Shown here in pieces: positions 16,040 to 24,473 of a DNA stretch of 28,035 nt. The first letter of the stretch is position 1; the number at the start of each line of letters is the position of its first letter. The notes under the pieces are model-generated. The model saw nothing but the letters and a program-made list of their open reading frames with translations, did no database searches and had not been told where the DNA came from. Source of the DNA: Candidatus Poseidoniaceae archaeon (lineage in GTDB: Archaea > Thermoplasmatota > Poseidoniia > Poseidoniales > Poseidoniaceae); NCBI GenBank assembly GCA_949373265.1, contig CASICT010000038.1, forward strand, positions 1 to 28,035, given 5' to 3'. Both the position numbers and the translations under genes were made by a program.

Positions 16040-18384
16040 CTTAACACCTCAGGCATCCGTCCACGTAGTCTAAGCCACGTTTCAGCACCGAATGTTAGAG
16101 CGTACAACGAGGCTAACCAGAGTGTAGGTCTTGCCCAATAACCAACCGGGTCATCAATCAATAATATGCACAACCAAGTCAATGTTATCAAATCCAAAAC
16201 CCAACGCATTCCCGCTAAGATCTGTTTGGAATTAGATTGCATTTCTGTTAGCTGCGTATCGGTTAGAACAGCAGTCAATCCCTTGAGTTTTGAGAGCGCA
16301 TTTCCACCATTCCATCTAATCCGTCCCAATTTGAATCGATTCCAGCCGTCGATTCCAACAAAGAGAGTGACCCACACAACTACAACTTCTAACAGAGAAG
16401 ATGCACCGTACAAATCTAGGCCACTGAATGACCAATATAGCAATCCCCATAACCAACCAATAATCAGTAATTGAGTTGTTTTTGCAAAACTACTCAGTTT
16501 ACGAAGCAACTCAGCATCATGCGATAGTAACATTTCCAATGAGATGACCAAGCCTACAGCGAACGTCAAGACGAAACTCCCAGCTAACCACCACCATTCT
16601 AGCGAGGAATCTCTCCACGCAAGCAGCAGTGCGACTAAAGTCCAAGCCATCACTAGAGCAGTAGCGGCATTTACCGTTGCTTGCATAACGTAGAGAGGGT
16701 CTCTTCCGTCTTTCAAAACAGATAGTCCGCCCATTAGGCGAACCTCGAAGGCTGAGTCGTCAACAACTCCTTGTGCAGCAGCAGTCATGCCACCTACTGA
16801 TTTTAGCCGTGCTGCTTCTACAAAACCTTCGCCATCATCACTACTACTTCCACCACTCCACTTCGAGCCTCTAGCGGCTGCAGAGGCAGCACCCTTGCCC
16901 CGACTACGTCCCTTACCGGCACTTCTAGCCTTAGCCCATGCTCTGATTTCAGGCGTAGTTGCTTCTTCGACCTGGTCTTCGTTTAACGGAGCACCGTGGT
17001 CGGTATACAGCCATCGGCATTGGATAGGAACGGGGGCGGGGTCTACATCTGGAGCAACCATTTGGAATTGGCCAGGGCCGAGGGTTGGAAGTTGCTTGAC
17101 CAAATCCTGGTCACCACCACTTTCTTTCAATAAGTGCCGAACCTTTTCAACATCTTGTGGTTGGGTGAATCTTCCAATAAACGTAGTATTGGCCTGTGCA
17201 AGAATCTTGTAATCTACATCTGATACATTCTGTGTTGCTAGTACACAAGCGACTCCGTATTTCCTTGCTTGTTTGAAAATCAATTTAATCAAATCTTTAG
17301 CGGGAGGATTTCTTGGATGAGGGGGAAGGTAGGGGGCCACTTCATCCATGAAGAATAACAATTTCAACTCCCCTTCTGCAGGTTGCTGCGTTAGCATCCA
17401 ATCGTACAATTCTCGTGCTAATTCTTGCACGAAATATTGTTTCTGCGCTTCATCTTGAATCGTATTAAGGTATACGATATTCAAGGGAACCTTACCTGGC
17501 ATTGCAGGCTCACAGAAAGAATCGATGTCAATTGGAACACCATTAGAGAATAATAACTGGTTTACTCCACTGCTGAATGCTGATAATCGCCTAGCTAAAT
17601 CATTACGAGTCGACTTTGGCAGCATCTCGTCATAATCACGAAGTCCATGTTCAATCATGATCTCCTCCCATGGAGGAACATCCGGCTTTTCTTCACCTTC
17701 GATATCGATGAAAGCCTGCGGATATAGGGCACGTGTGAAAATGTCGCGAGGCTCCCGCACCACCTTTGCTAGACCTTGAAAATCTCCAACATCGATTCCT
17801 AAACGAGTTCCGTTGACCAATATTTCGTATAGGAAAGGTTTGACAACCTTACCCTGAGTCTTTTCAACATCAAAACCGGCCAAGTTACTGAATCCTGCTG
17901 CAACCATATCCCACGCAGTAATTGCTTCCTCAGGGTCTAAATCTGCAGGTGGTGAACGAAACGGGTCGATACACAAAGGTAGACCCTTGGACCTCAAAGG
18001 CGTCCAAATACGGACTTCCATCTTAGAAATTAACTTCTTCATTCGGTCAACGTCTCCGCCTTGTTCGATTAAATCTCCTTCTTTAATCGCTAATGCTAAT
18101 CTTGCAAGGTCGCCTTGTGGGTCGAGAATCAAAGAAGGAATTCCGGCCAAGGCAGCCTCTTCAATGACAGTCTTTGCCATCACGGTTTTCCCTGAACCTG
18201 TCGAACCGAGCATAGCCGCATGCCTTGCTAAAACCATCTTGTCGATTTGGACAATCTCCCCGGTGTCTCTACGCTCACCAAGGTACATACCCTTAGCCTT
18301 AATTTTCTTCTTTCTTTTTGGTTCGGGCGTCTCGAGAATATCATCGACGAGGTCTCTCAACTCATGAGTGTCCTCCCCCGTCAT
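16036..18384 (-). CDS. HerA/FtsK-like ATPase with C-terminal six-span membrane domain
   Basis: A P-loop ATPase of the HerA-FtsK superfamily. From ATG 18384 it has 782 residues; a GTG at 18447 would add 21. Walker A GSTGSGKT (60-67), Walker B LLFFMDE (342-348), and an ATQNVSD segment (383-389) with GRFTQ (404-408) fit HerA-type DNA-translocating ATPases. After a Gly/Ser/Ala/Arg-rich linker (about 488-520) come about six hydrophobic segments (570-590, 597-618, 635-655, 662-682, 725-743, 750-770). The membrane part is C-terminal, whereas FtsK carries its spans at the N-terminus. No NurA nuclease gene is beside it. A role in DNA or protein movement at the membrane is possible; the coupled flavoprotein gene gives no clue. 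Confidence 0.85.
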   Translation of the reverse strand: MTGEDTHELRDLVDDILETPEPKRKKKIKAKGMYLGERRDTGEIVQIDKMVLARHAAMLGSTGSGKTVMAKTVIEEAALAGIPSLILDPQGDLARLALAIKEGDLIEQGGDVDRMKKLISKMEVRIWTPLRSKGLPLCIDPFRSPPADLDPEEAITAWDMVAAGFSNLAGFDVEKTQGKVVKPFLYEILVNGTRLGIDVGDFQGLAKVVREPRDIFTRALYPQAFIDIEGEEKPDVPPWEEIMIEHGLRDYDEMLPKSTRNDLARRLSAFSSGVNQLLFSNGVPIDIDSFCEPAMPGKVPLNIVYLNTIQDEAQKQYFVQELARELYDWMLTQQPAEGELKLLFFMDEVAPYLPPHPRNPPAKDLIKLIFKQARKYGVACVLATQNVSDVDYKILAQANTTFIGRFTQPQDVEKVRHLLKESGGDQDLVKQLPTLGPGQFQMVAPDVDPAPVPIQCRWLYTDHGAPLNEDQVEEATTPEIRAWAKARSAGKGRSRGKGAASAAARGSKWSGGSSSDDGEGFVEAARLKSVGGMTAAAQGVVDDSAFEVRLMGGLSVLKDGRDPLYVMQATVNAATALVMAWTLVALLLAWRDSSLEWWWLAGSFVLTFAVGLVISLEMLLSHDAELLRKLSSFAKTTQLLIIGWLWGLLYWSFSGLDLYGASSLLEVVVVWVTLFVGIDGWNRFKLGRIRWNGGNALSKLKGLTAVLTDTQLTEMQSNSKQILAGMRWVLDLITLTWLCILLIDDPVGYWARPTLWLASLYALTFGAETWLRLRGRMPEVLS

Positions 18385-18454
18385 GAGACAGCCAACAACC
18401 CCCATACTCTTGAGGATGACTACAGCCACGAAGTGAGCGGGACACACTCAAGGA

Positions 18455-18470
18455 GGCGAACCTCTTCGCC
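18455..18470 (+). promoter_or_regulatory. Short perfect hairpin before the aminotransferase start
   Basis: GGCGAA (18455-18460) and TTCGCC (18465-18470) pair perfectly around the loop CCTC, ending five bases before the ATG at 18476. The loop CCTC could instead pair with GAGG at 18471-18474, beside the start codon. It may influence translation start; chance is not excluded for a six-base stem. Confidence 0.3.
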
Positions 18471-18475
18471 GAGGC

Positions 18476-19528
18476 ATGACTCGTATCTCATTGGCCAAGC
18501 CGTATTGGGACGAGGAGTGTGAAAAGGCCGCTATGTCTGCATTGAATAGTGGACGTTGGGTCAAAGGGCCACAGGCTAGAGCCTTTGGAGAAGAATTCGC
18601 TAAGTGGTGCGGTGCGGCTGCTGCAGTACCATGCCAAAGCGGATCTGCCGCCCTTTGGGCTGCTTTGCGTTTGTTGGGAATAGGTCCTGGCGATGAAGTA
18701 ATAGTTCCCGGGATGACATTTATCGCCACAGCAACATCGGTAAGTTTAGTCGGCGCAAAGCCAATATTTGCAGACATTGAATCTGATTATTGGTGCATCT
18801 GTCCCGATGATGTAGAATCTAAGATCACGGCGAAAACTAAAGCAGTTATCGGAGTACACATCTTTGGCCAGCCCTTTTCTTCACGTCTTAGAGAAATTTG
18901 TGACAATCACAATATTGCATTAATTGAAGATGCAGCTCAAGCCCATGGGGCAACCCTAGAGGGGAAAATGGCAGGTTCAATAGGCGATATTGCATGTTTC
19001 TCATTCTTCCCTTCGAAGAATATGGCTGTTGGCGGAGAAGGTGGGATGGTTACGACTACTAAACCGGAGCTAGCCGAGAGATTGAAGAGATTGGTTGATC
19101 ATGGCAGAAACGACTCTTTAGAATCTGTAGAATTAGGCACAAATTTGAGGATGAGCGAAGTTAATGCGGCAATAGGAAGGGTACAACTGAAGCATATTGA
19201 CAGTTGGATTGCTAAGCGGAGAAGCAATTCTGAATCACTCAATCATACAACCCTAATTCGTGAAAATAGCGAACATGCATGGCACCAATTGTGCATTTTA
19301 TCACAAGACCCGGAATCGGTAATTGCAGAATTCAACTCAGCGGAAATTGACGCTAGAGTCCATTATCCGATTCCTTGTAACCGCCACGAAGTCTATTCTG
19401 AACACCATCAGAACAAAGAAAATCTACCAATCTGCGACTCAATAGCACATAAGTTGGTTGCAATACCGGTGCACCCGTCGCTTACAGAGGATGATTTACA
19501 ACGCATTATGGCTGTTTTACATCCATGA
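18476..19528 (+). CDS. DegT/DnrJ/EryC1/StrS-family sugar aminotransferase
   Basis: PLP-dependent transaminase that places an amino group on a keto group of a nucleotide sugar, usually with glutamate as donor. The 350-residue protein shows SGRWVKGPQA near the start, CQSGSAALWAAL (53-64), EDAAQAHGA (151-159) for PLP contact and SFFPSKNMAVGGEGG with the Schiff-base Lys181; NLRMSEVNAAIG is also typical. The ATG at 18476 follows a small hairpin. The 3' end overlaps the convergent CYTH gene by 23 bases. A Gfo/Idh oxidoreductase at 23032 could supply the keto-sugar, as in Wlb/Wbp-type amino-sugar pathways; the two are separated by three genes. The precise sugar is unknown. Confidence 0.9.
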   Translation: MTRISLAKPYWDEECEKAAMSALNSGRWVKGPQARAFGEEFAKWCGAAAAVPCQSGSAALWAALRLLGIGPGDEVIVPGMTFIATATSVSLVGAKPIFADIESDYWCICPDDVESKITAKTKAVIGVHIFGQPFSSRLREICDNHNIALIEDAAQAHGATLEGKMAGSIGDIACFSFFPSKNMAVGGEGGMVTTTKPELAERLKRLVDHGRNDSLESVELGTNLRMSEVNAAIGRVQLKHIDSWIAKRRSNSESLNHTTLIRENSEHAWHQLCILSQDPESVIAEFNSAEIDARVHYPIPCNRHEVYSEHHQNKENLPICDSIAHKLVAIPVHPSLTEDDLQRIMAVLHP

Positions 19529-20045
19529 CCATTCTAGATAATGCGGCATTGGACCAACCTCTAAGATTTGTTAATTCAAGGCCGGCCCAGGCAGGAAATA
19601 CCACTTGTTGGCTCTCACTTTCAAGTTCAACTTCTGCAATAATTAGACCAGCTAATTCATTTTCAAACTCGTCAACTTCCCAAAGTAAGCCATCTTGGCC
19701 ATGCCAAAGATGCCGGGTTTTTGTTATACAAGGAAGACCTTCTAGCGGCAAACTATCAAACAATTCTTTTGATATCTCCCACTCAAATTCAGATGCTGTT
19801 GCGTTAATCTTCACACCCTTAGCCGCTAGGTAAGGCACATCATCCTGTAATCTAATTCTCCAGGTGGTAATATTTTCTAAAACACGTTCTTCGTTTGTCA
19901 AAGAATGGCCTTGCCAAAAAATCACCCCGTCACTGTGAGTGACTCCGGATAGATAACATTGGAAAATAGCAAGTGAGTTAGCGCTGCGCCAAGGCTTATC
20001 ATTGCGGCCATCTACGAAGAACCGCCTTTCAATTTCTAAGCCCAT
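19506..20045 (-). CDS. CYTH-domain protein (triphosphate tunnel enzyme)
   Basis: A 179-residue single CYTH domain, the fold of class IV adenylate cyclase, thiamine triphosphatase and inorganic triphosphatases. It begins with GLEIERRFF, a form of the EIERKF signature with Lys replaced by Arg8. Tunnel-lining charged residues are seen in TWRIR (Arg63, Arg65), AAKG (Lys76), EFEWE (87-91), TKTR (Lys109, Arg111), EVDEF (Asp125) and IAEVELESE (138-144). An inorganic triphosphatase activity is the likeliest general role; cyclase activity cannot be excluded. The ATG at 20045 overlaps the TGA of the upstream membrane gene by one base (TGATG), implying coupled translation. Confidence 0.88.
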   Translation of the reverse strand: MGLEIERRFFVDGRNDKPWRSANSLAIFQCYLSGVTHSDGVIFWQGHSLTNEERVLENITTWRIRLQDDVPYLAAKGVKINATASEFEWEISKELFDSLPLEGLPCITKTRHLWHGQDGLLWEVDEFENELAGLIIAEVELESESQQVVFPAWAGLELTNLRGWSNAALSRMVMDVKQP

Positions 20046-20662
20046 CAATTCTCATCCTCAATCTTCTGAGATCTTGCTTTTGCCATGACCTCATCTTTAA
20101 GGAACCAGAAAGTTGGAGTTTCTGAAATATGCTTATCCCAGTTCTGAACAGTACGCGCCCACATCTCAGTATCTGCATTGTCACTACAATATTCTAAAAT
20201 CCAATCCATCTGCTTTTGCATTTCGGGCTCATCTGGACAATTTCGTTTTAGATTCTCAGCAGTTAGTGCCATATTCATCATGAACATAGGAGATAAGGCA
20301 TAAGTCCAGAAAGGATTTCTTTCAAAATCTACACTTCTTTGCGCTGTCCATAACGAAAAGACTCGGTCATACAAATAGCCGACACTAAGCACGATTAGAA
20401 CCAACGTCGAGAATATTCCCAGTAGTCCGAGATAGGTAGCAGGAATTCCTAAGAATGAATTACTAAAACACAGCCCCGTGTCACAGTCTTCAGAAAACCT
20501 CCACTCAAGGTATGGCCATAAAAGAAGGGTTAACGATGAACCCAGTAGGCCCATTGAAATGATAGATTGGGACTGCTGCATACGCCAATATTGACGCATC
20601 ACCCATTTCTTGACAGGACTGATTTGCGAACTCGTCATCAGAGGCCCCTCAACACTGCTCAT
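20045..20662 (-). CDS. Membrane protein with VKOR-like N-terminal half
   Basis: A 205-residue protein with two clear membrane spans (about 32-52 and 72-97) joined by an outward loop. The loop and second span read C60-DTGL-C65, then FSNS, FLGIP (70-74) and GLLG (79-82), which resembles the loop Cys pair and following helix of vitamin K epoxide reductase (VKOR) homologues. The VKOR catalytic CxxC and the last spans are not present; the C-terminal half is polar, with isolated Cys142 and Cys159. So this is either a VKOR-derived protein without the quinone-site pair or a chance likeness. An AT-rich box at 20664-20674 would fit a leaderless start at ATG 20638. Upstream of and coupled to the CYTH gene. 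Confidence 0.75.
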   Translation of the reverse strand: MSSVEGPLMTSSQISPVKKWVMRQYWRMQQSQSIISMGLLGSSLTLLLWPYLEWRFSEDCDTGLCFSNSFLGIPATYLGLLGIFSTLVLIVLSVGYLYDRVFSLWTAQRSVDFERNPFWTYALSPMFMMNMALTAENLKRNCPDEPEMQKQMDWILEYCSDNADTEMWARTVQNWDKHISETPTFWFLKDEVMAKARSQKIEDEN

Positions 20663-20706
20663 TGATATTTTAATGGGTCTAATTGTCCAATTGGCGCACC
20701 AATGTT

Positions 20707-20716
20707 ACATTATAGG
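20707..20716 (+). promoter_or_regulatory. Probable TATA box for the beta-propeller lipoprotein gene
   Basis: ACATTATAGG is centred about 25 bases before the ATG at 20736, and no ribosome site precedes that ATG. The position fits an archaeal promoter with a very short or absent leader. Confidence 0.4.
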
Positions 20717-20735
20717 GGGCATACCACCGAGTAAT

Positions 20736-23012
20736 ATGGAACGAAGAGAAACCAAATTCAGAAGCATGTCCCTGGCTACCTTCATGGTATTGCTGATGTG
20801 CCTGTCTGGGTGTACCGGCATGGTTGATGATTCGGATGAAGGCGAGGATCTATTATTGAAACCAGATTTGGGAGATTCAATAAACCGCGTAATCGGAACT
20901 CCAAACCTCCAGTCATATTCTGACTGTGATGAATTGGAAATTTCATTGAAATCTAGTTTTGAAGAAGAAGCCCGAACCAATCTTCTGCAAGGGGTCGAAG
21001 AGACTTATTATTGGGGCGGCGGGTGGATGGAAGATGATATGGAAATGGTCGCCGATAGTAGTGAAGGTACAACCCCCTCTCAAACTCCAAAGACTCGAAC
21101 AGAAGGGGTAGACTTCTCAGGAACAAATAACCAAGAACAAGGTGTTGATGAAGCCGATTTCGTCAAGACAGATGGCTTCCATATTTACTTTGTAGATAAT
21201 GGGATGTTGCATATTATGGACACTCCAGAGCCCGGCGAACTCGAACATGCTTCAACGACTTCAATCGAAGGCAATCCTGTCGCTATGATGTTGGATGGTG
21301 ATAAATTAGTCGTCGTATCGACTATTTACAGTTGGTCAATAGTTTCAGAAGACCCGTTAGCAGATGCGATGGGTTGGACTGGAGATTGGCAAGGTTGGAG
21401 AACTAGCACACTTACAAAATTCACCGTTTATGATATTTCAAACACATCTTCACCATCAACAAATCGAGAACTATACATCGAAGGAAATTACATGACAGCT
21501 AGAGAAGTAGGAGGGACAGTAAGAACTGTGACTCATGCTTGGATGGATGTTCCAGGGTTACAGTCATGGTTAGATTATCCTGATAATTATTGGAATAAAG
21601 AATATAATGATTCAGAGCGTCGAACATTAAGGGAGGTTTCGGCTCAAGAAGCAATTGCGCATAACGAGCAAATACTGGAAGAAATATCACTGGAAGACAT
21701 CCTTCCCCAGGTGCACGAAAGAATTGACGGACAGATAATCACTCATCATCTTAGTGGAAATGATTGCTCGGACTTCACGGCACCTGAATCCGCACTCAAT
21801 AGAGGATATACTAGTATTTTCACAATCGATTTAATTTCCGAAGAGTTAGAATTTGAGGCGGACCACATCGTTGGAAACTGGCCTATGGTATACGCCTCAC
21901 AAGATACCCTCATCATAACCGAGAATGCTTGGGATTGGTGGTGGTTTTGGGGTAATGATGGATTAAATGAAGCAACAAACATCCATACCTTTGACATTAG
22001 TGAAGCAGGCTCAACAATATATTCAGGTTCAGGAAGAGTTGATGGCACAATCCTAAACCAGTTTTCAATTTCTGAATACGAAGGGGTCGTTAGGGTCGCC
22101 ACAACAACCGGGCAATGGGGCCGCTGGTGGATGGATGACCCAGAACCAATGGAGTCTCACGTCATCACATTGTCTCACGCCCTAGATCTCGAAACCGGTC
22201 AAACCGACTTGCTAGAGATGGGCAGAGTTGATGGAATTGCATACAATGAGACAATATGGTCTGCAAGATTTGTACAAGATAGGGCTTACATTGTTACTTT
22301 CCAAAACATGGATCCACTATGGACAATCGACCTTAGTAATCCAACCAGCCCTCAAATTATGGGCGAGTTAGAAGTTCCTGGTGTATCAACCTACATCCAT
22401 CCTCTTTCAGATGCTGCAATTCTTACTATTGGCTTAGGGCCTGCTGATGAGGAAACAGGACTCGGTCTCGACTGGGGCCACACACGTCTTTCTCTGTTCA
22501 ATGTTTCAAATTTCTCCGACCCACAACTAGCACAGGTACTCTCGATATCGCCTGTAGAAGACCCTAGTGAAGGTTGGACTTGGGCTTGGTCTGAAGCGAC
22601 ATGGGAACACAAAGCGTTCCAATACTGGGCTCCAAAAGGCATGCTTGCAATACCGATGAACACCTATCGTTATGATTACTACTATGACGATGACGGAAGA
22701 TACCATTATGACTATGATTGGGTTAGTAAATTGATGATTGTAAACGTGACAGAAAACAGTCTCGAAATACATGGCGAAGTAGACCATTCGCAATTTTATG
22801 AATCAGAAGAAAACCAGTGGTGGAATTCATACAATATCCGCCGCTCAATATTCATGGGCGACTATATCTATGCAATTTCGCATGGAGGAATCACAGTTAC
22901 CCATCTTGATTCATTGGAAGAAACCGCATCCCATCAATTTTCAAAGGTAGTGGTCGACGACGTCGAATCAGAAACCGGTGAAACAGCAGTAGATAACAAG
23001 GATGAAGACTGA
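20736..23012 (+). CDS. Secreted beta-propeller lipoprotein (COG4880 / PF09826-type)
   Basis: A 758-residue extracytoplasmic protein. Residues 1-26 are a lipoprotein signal (hydrophobic 13-25, lipobox LSGC with Cys26), which is why ATG 20736 is preferred to the frame's earlier starts. The family mark GVDEADFVKTDGFHIYF (136-152) opens a long repetitive beta domain of the type described as a C-terminal beta-propeller distantly related to WD-40. The domain carries unusual aromatic clusters, with WDWWWFWG near 21930-21955 and a Tyr/Asp stretch at about 22661-22720. An acidic tail ends the protein. Probably a surface-anchored binding or scaffold protein; its ligand is unknown. It is divergent from the VKOR-like gene and 19 bases before the Gfo/Idh gene. 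Confidence 0.87.
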   Translation: MERRETKFRSMSLATFMVLLMCLSGCTGMVDDSDEGEDLLLKPDLGDSINRVIGTPNLQSYSDCDELEISLKSSFEEEARTNLLQGVEETYYWGGGWMEDDMEMVADSSEGTTPSQTPKTRTEGVDFSGTNNQEQGVDEADFVKTDGFHIYFVDNGMLHIMDTPEPGELEHASTTSIEGNPVAMMLDGDKLVVVSTIYSWSIVSEDPLADAMGWTGDWQGWRTSTLTKFTVYDISNTSSPSTNRELYIEGNYMTAREVGGTVRTVTHAWMDVPGLQSWLDYPDNYWNKEYNDSERRTLREVSAQEAIAHNEQILEEISLEDILPQVHERIDGQIITHHLSGNDCSDFTAPESALNRGYTSIFTIDLISEELEFEADHIVGNWPMVYASQDTLIITENAWDWWWFWGNDGLNEATNIHTFDISEAGSTIYSGSGRVDGTILNQFSISEYEGVVRVATTTGQWGRWWMDDPEPMESHVITLSHALDLETGQTDLLEMGRVDGIAYNETIWSARFVQDRAYIVTFQNMDPLWTIDLSNPTSPQIMGELEVPGVSTYIHPLSDAAILTIGLGPADEETGLGLDWGHTRLSLFNVSNFSDPQLAQVLSISPVEDPSEGWTWAWSEATWEHKAFQYWAPKGMLAIPMNTYRYDYYYDDDGRYHYDYDWVSKLMIVNVTENSLEIHGEVDHSQFYESEENQWWNSYNIRRSIFMGDYIYAISHGGITVTHLDSLEETASHQFSKVVVDDVESETGETAVDNKDED

Positions 23013-23031
23013 ACGGCCAGTGGCCTAAATT

Positions 23032-23955
23032 GTGCTCAATGTTGCAATACTAGGTTGTGGCCGATGGGGCCAAAATCATCTCCGAGTCTTATCCAATTTA
23101 CGCGATAACGGCCTAGTACATCGAATTACTGTAATCGACCCTTCTTTGGATGCAAGGGAAGCTGCAATTTTAGCCGACGATGTCAGAGAAGATATCGAGG
23201 GCGTTCAAGCGGACCTAGTCATTATTGCCACCCCCTCTAATTTCCACGCATCTCAGGCCAGAGAGTTGATGGCCAAAGGATACCATGTGTTGGTGGAAAA
23301 ACCATTAGGGTGCTGTGAAGCAGAAGCAGCACAGGTATTGGCGAGCGCACATGAACATGGTAGGGTGATGGGCGTGGGGCTCCTTCTAAGATTCCACCCA
23401 GCGGTTTCTTTAGCCAAGAAGATGTTAGAAAATGGGGAACTGGGCCGGCTTGAAAGTCTTCGTTTTGTTCGTAGAACAACCCGTGTTCCGCCTAAGGGTG
23501 GAAATGTGATAGAAGCACTAGGCGTTCATGCAATCGACCTGATGTGCCACATTATGAGCGAATCAGAACCAAGTGCGGTTCACGTTGAAGGAGATTTAGT
23601 AGAAGCAAGAGTTGCTTTAGAGTTCCCACACGGCATCGAGGCGCTAATCGATATTGGGTGGAACTCGACTGTCGAGAGAAGGACAGTGACCTTGATCGGC
23701 TCAAATTTTAGTTTAAGGTTTGATCTAGATATCCACGATAGTGCAGTATTAATTTCTGGTGACAAAGAAACGATAATTCCCTGTGAGGCAAACCACTCGC
23801 CCCTTGAAGCAGAGTTACGCCATATTATTTCCGGAATTGAATCTCATAAAACAGGGGCTGCATGGGTTGCTGTGCCTGATTACGGTGCTGCTTTACGCGG
23901 AGTAAGGTGGACGGAAAGAGCGATACAAGCGATGCCTATCGCAAGGCCACATTGA
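23032..23955 (+). CDS. Gfo/Idh/MocA-family NAD(P)-dependent oxidoreductase
   Basis: Oxidoreductase that acts on sugar or nucleotide-sugar hydroxyls. The 307-residue protein begins at GTG 23032 with a Rossmann motif GCGRWGQNH (Gly8, Gly10, Gly13), followed by TPSNFH (67-72) and VEKPLG (88-93), the cofactor-site EKP motif. GVHAIDLMCH (164-173) carries the His and Asp of the catalytic region. The C-terminal half is the usual beta-sheet substrate domain. With the DegT aminotransferase at 18476 it forms the pair used to make 3-amino sugars, though not adjacent. Other Gfo/Idh roles (inositol, trans-dihydrodiol) cannot be ruled out. The downstream membrane gene starts 26 bases later. Confidence 0.9.
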   Translation: MLNVAILGCGRWGQNHLRVLSNLRDNGLVHRITVIDPSLDAREAAILADDVREDIEGVQADLVIIATPSNFHASQARELMAKGYHVLVEKPLGCCEAEAAQVLASAHEHGRVMGVGLLLRFHPAVSLAKKMLENGELGRLESLRFVRRTTRVPPKGGNVIEALGVHAIDLMCHIMSESEPSAVHVEGDLVEARVALEFPHGIEALIDIGWNSTVERRTVTLIGSNFSLRFDLDIHDSAVLISGDKETIIPCEANHSPLEAELRHIISGIESHKTGAAWVAVPDYGAALRGVRWTERAIQAMPIARPH

Positions 23956-23981
23956 AGAATCGGTTGCTTCTCGCACACACC

Positions 23982-24473
23982 ATGTCCGGTGGCGCATCGT
24001 CCGAAGAATCCGAACCCATATTCGTTCTCGAACCATTGCCTGAACTATCGGGAATAATCGAATCTTACTCCGAAGTATCACCATTATTACCAGCGGTTGC
24101 CATTGCAGCAATCATATATTTCATGATAAAATTCACCGACCCTATGGTCAAAGCGTGGACAACATCTCTATTGGCTCTAGGTCTCAATTATTACATTACA
24201 GAATCCCTATTCTATGCAATGATTTTCACCAGTATCTATGCTCTAGGCTTCTTCTTGATTTTAACTGCAATGAATTGGGACGATTTGAAGACAGCACTGG
24301 GTATTGATAAGGCAAGGATTTTATCGATTGGTACGTTCATTGTAGCGACCTGGATTTTAGTCGTTCTTGGAACGGCGATTGGTATGCCAGCAGGGCCGGG
24401 AATTATCGTTTGCACTTCAGTTACTGCATATTTGTGGTGGACTTATTATTCCTTAGAGCCGACAATCGCATGA
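23982..24473 (+). CDS. Small multi-span membrane protein, family unknown
   Basis: A 163-residue protein with an acidic start (about 1-30) and four to five hydrophobic segments (about 34-51, 57-70, 74-96, 113-133, 138-157). I recognise no family or catalytic motif. ATG 23982 is preferred because the longer frame, open from 23907, runs inside the Gfo/Idh gene and is hydrophilic. It ends at TGA 24471-24473 in the same frame as the PilT/KH ATPase that follows directly, so the two products could only be fused by stop readthrough. The position suggests that the two proteins work together at the membrane, which is inference. Confidence 0.72.
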   Translation: MSGGASSEESEPIFVLEPLPELSGIIESYSEVSPLLPAVAIAAIIYFMIKFTDPMVKAWTTSLLALGLNYYITESLFYAMIFTSIYALGFFLILTAMNWDDLKTALGIDKARILSIGTFIVATWILVVLGTAIGMPAGPGIIVCTSVTAYLWWTYYSLEPTIA

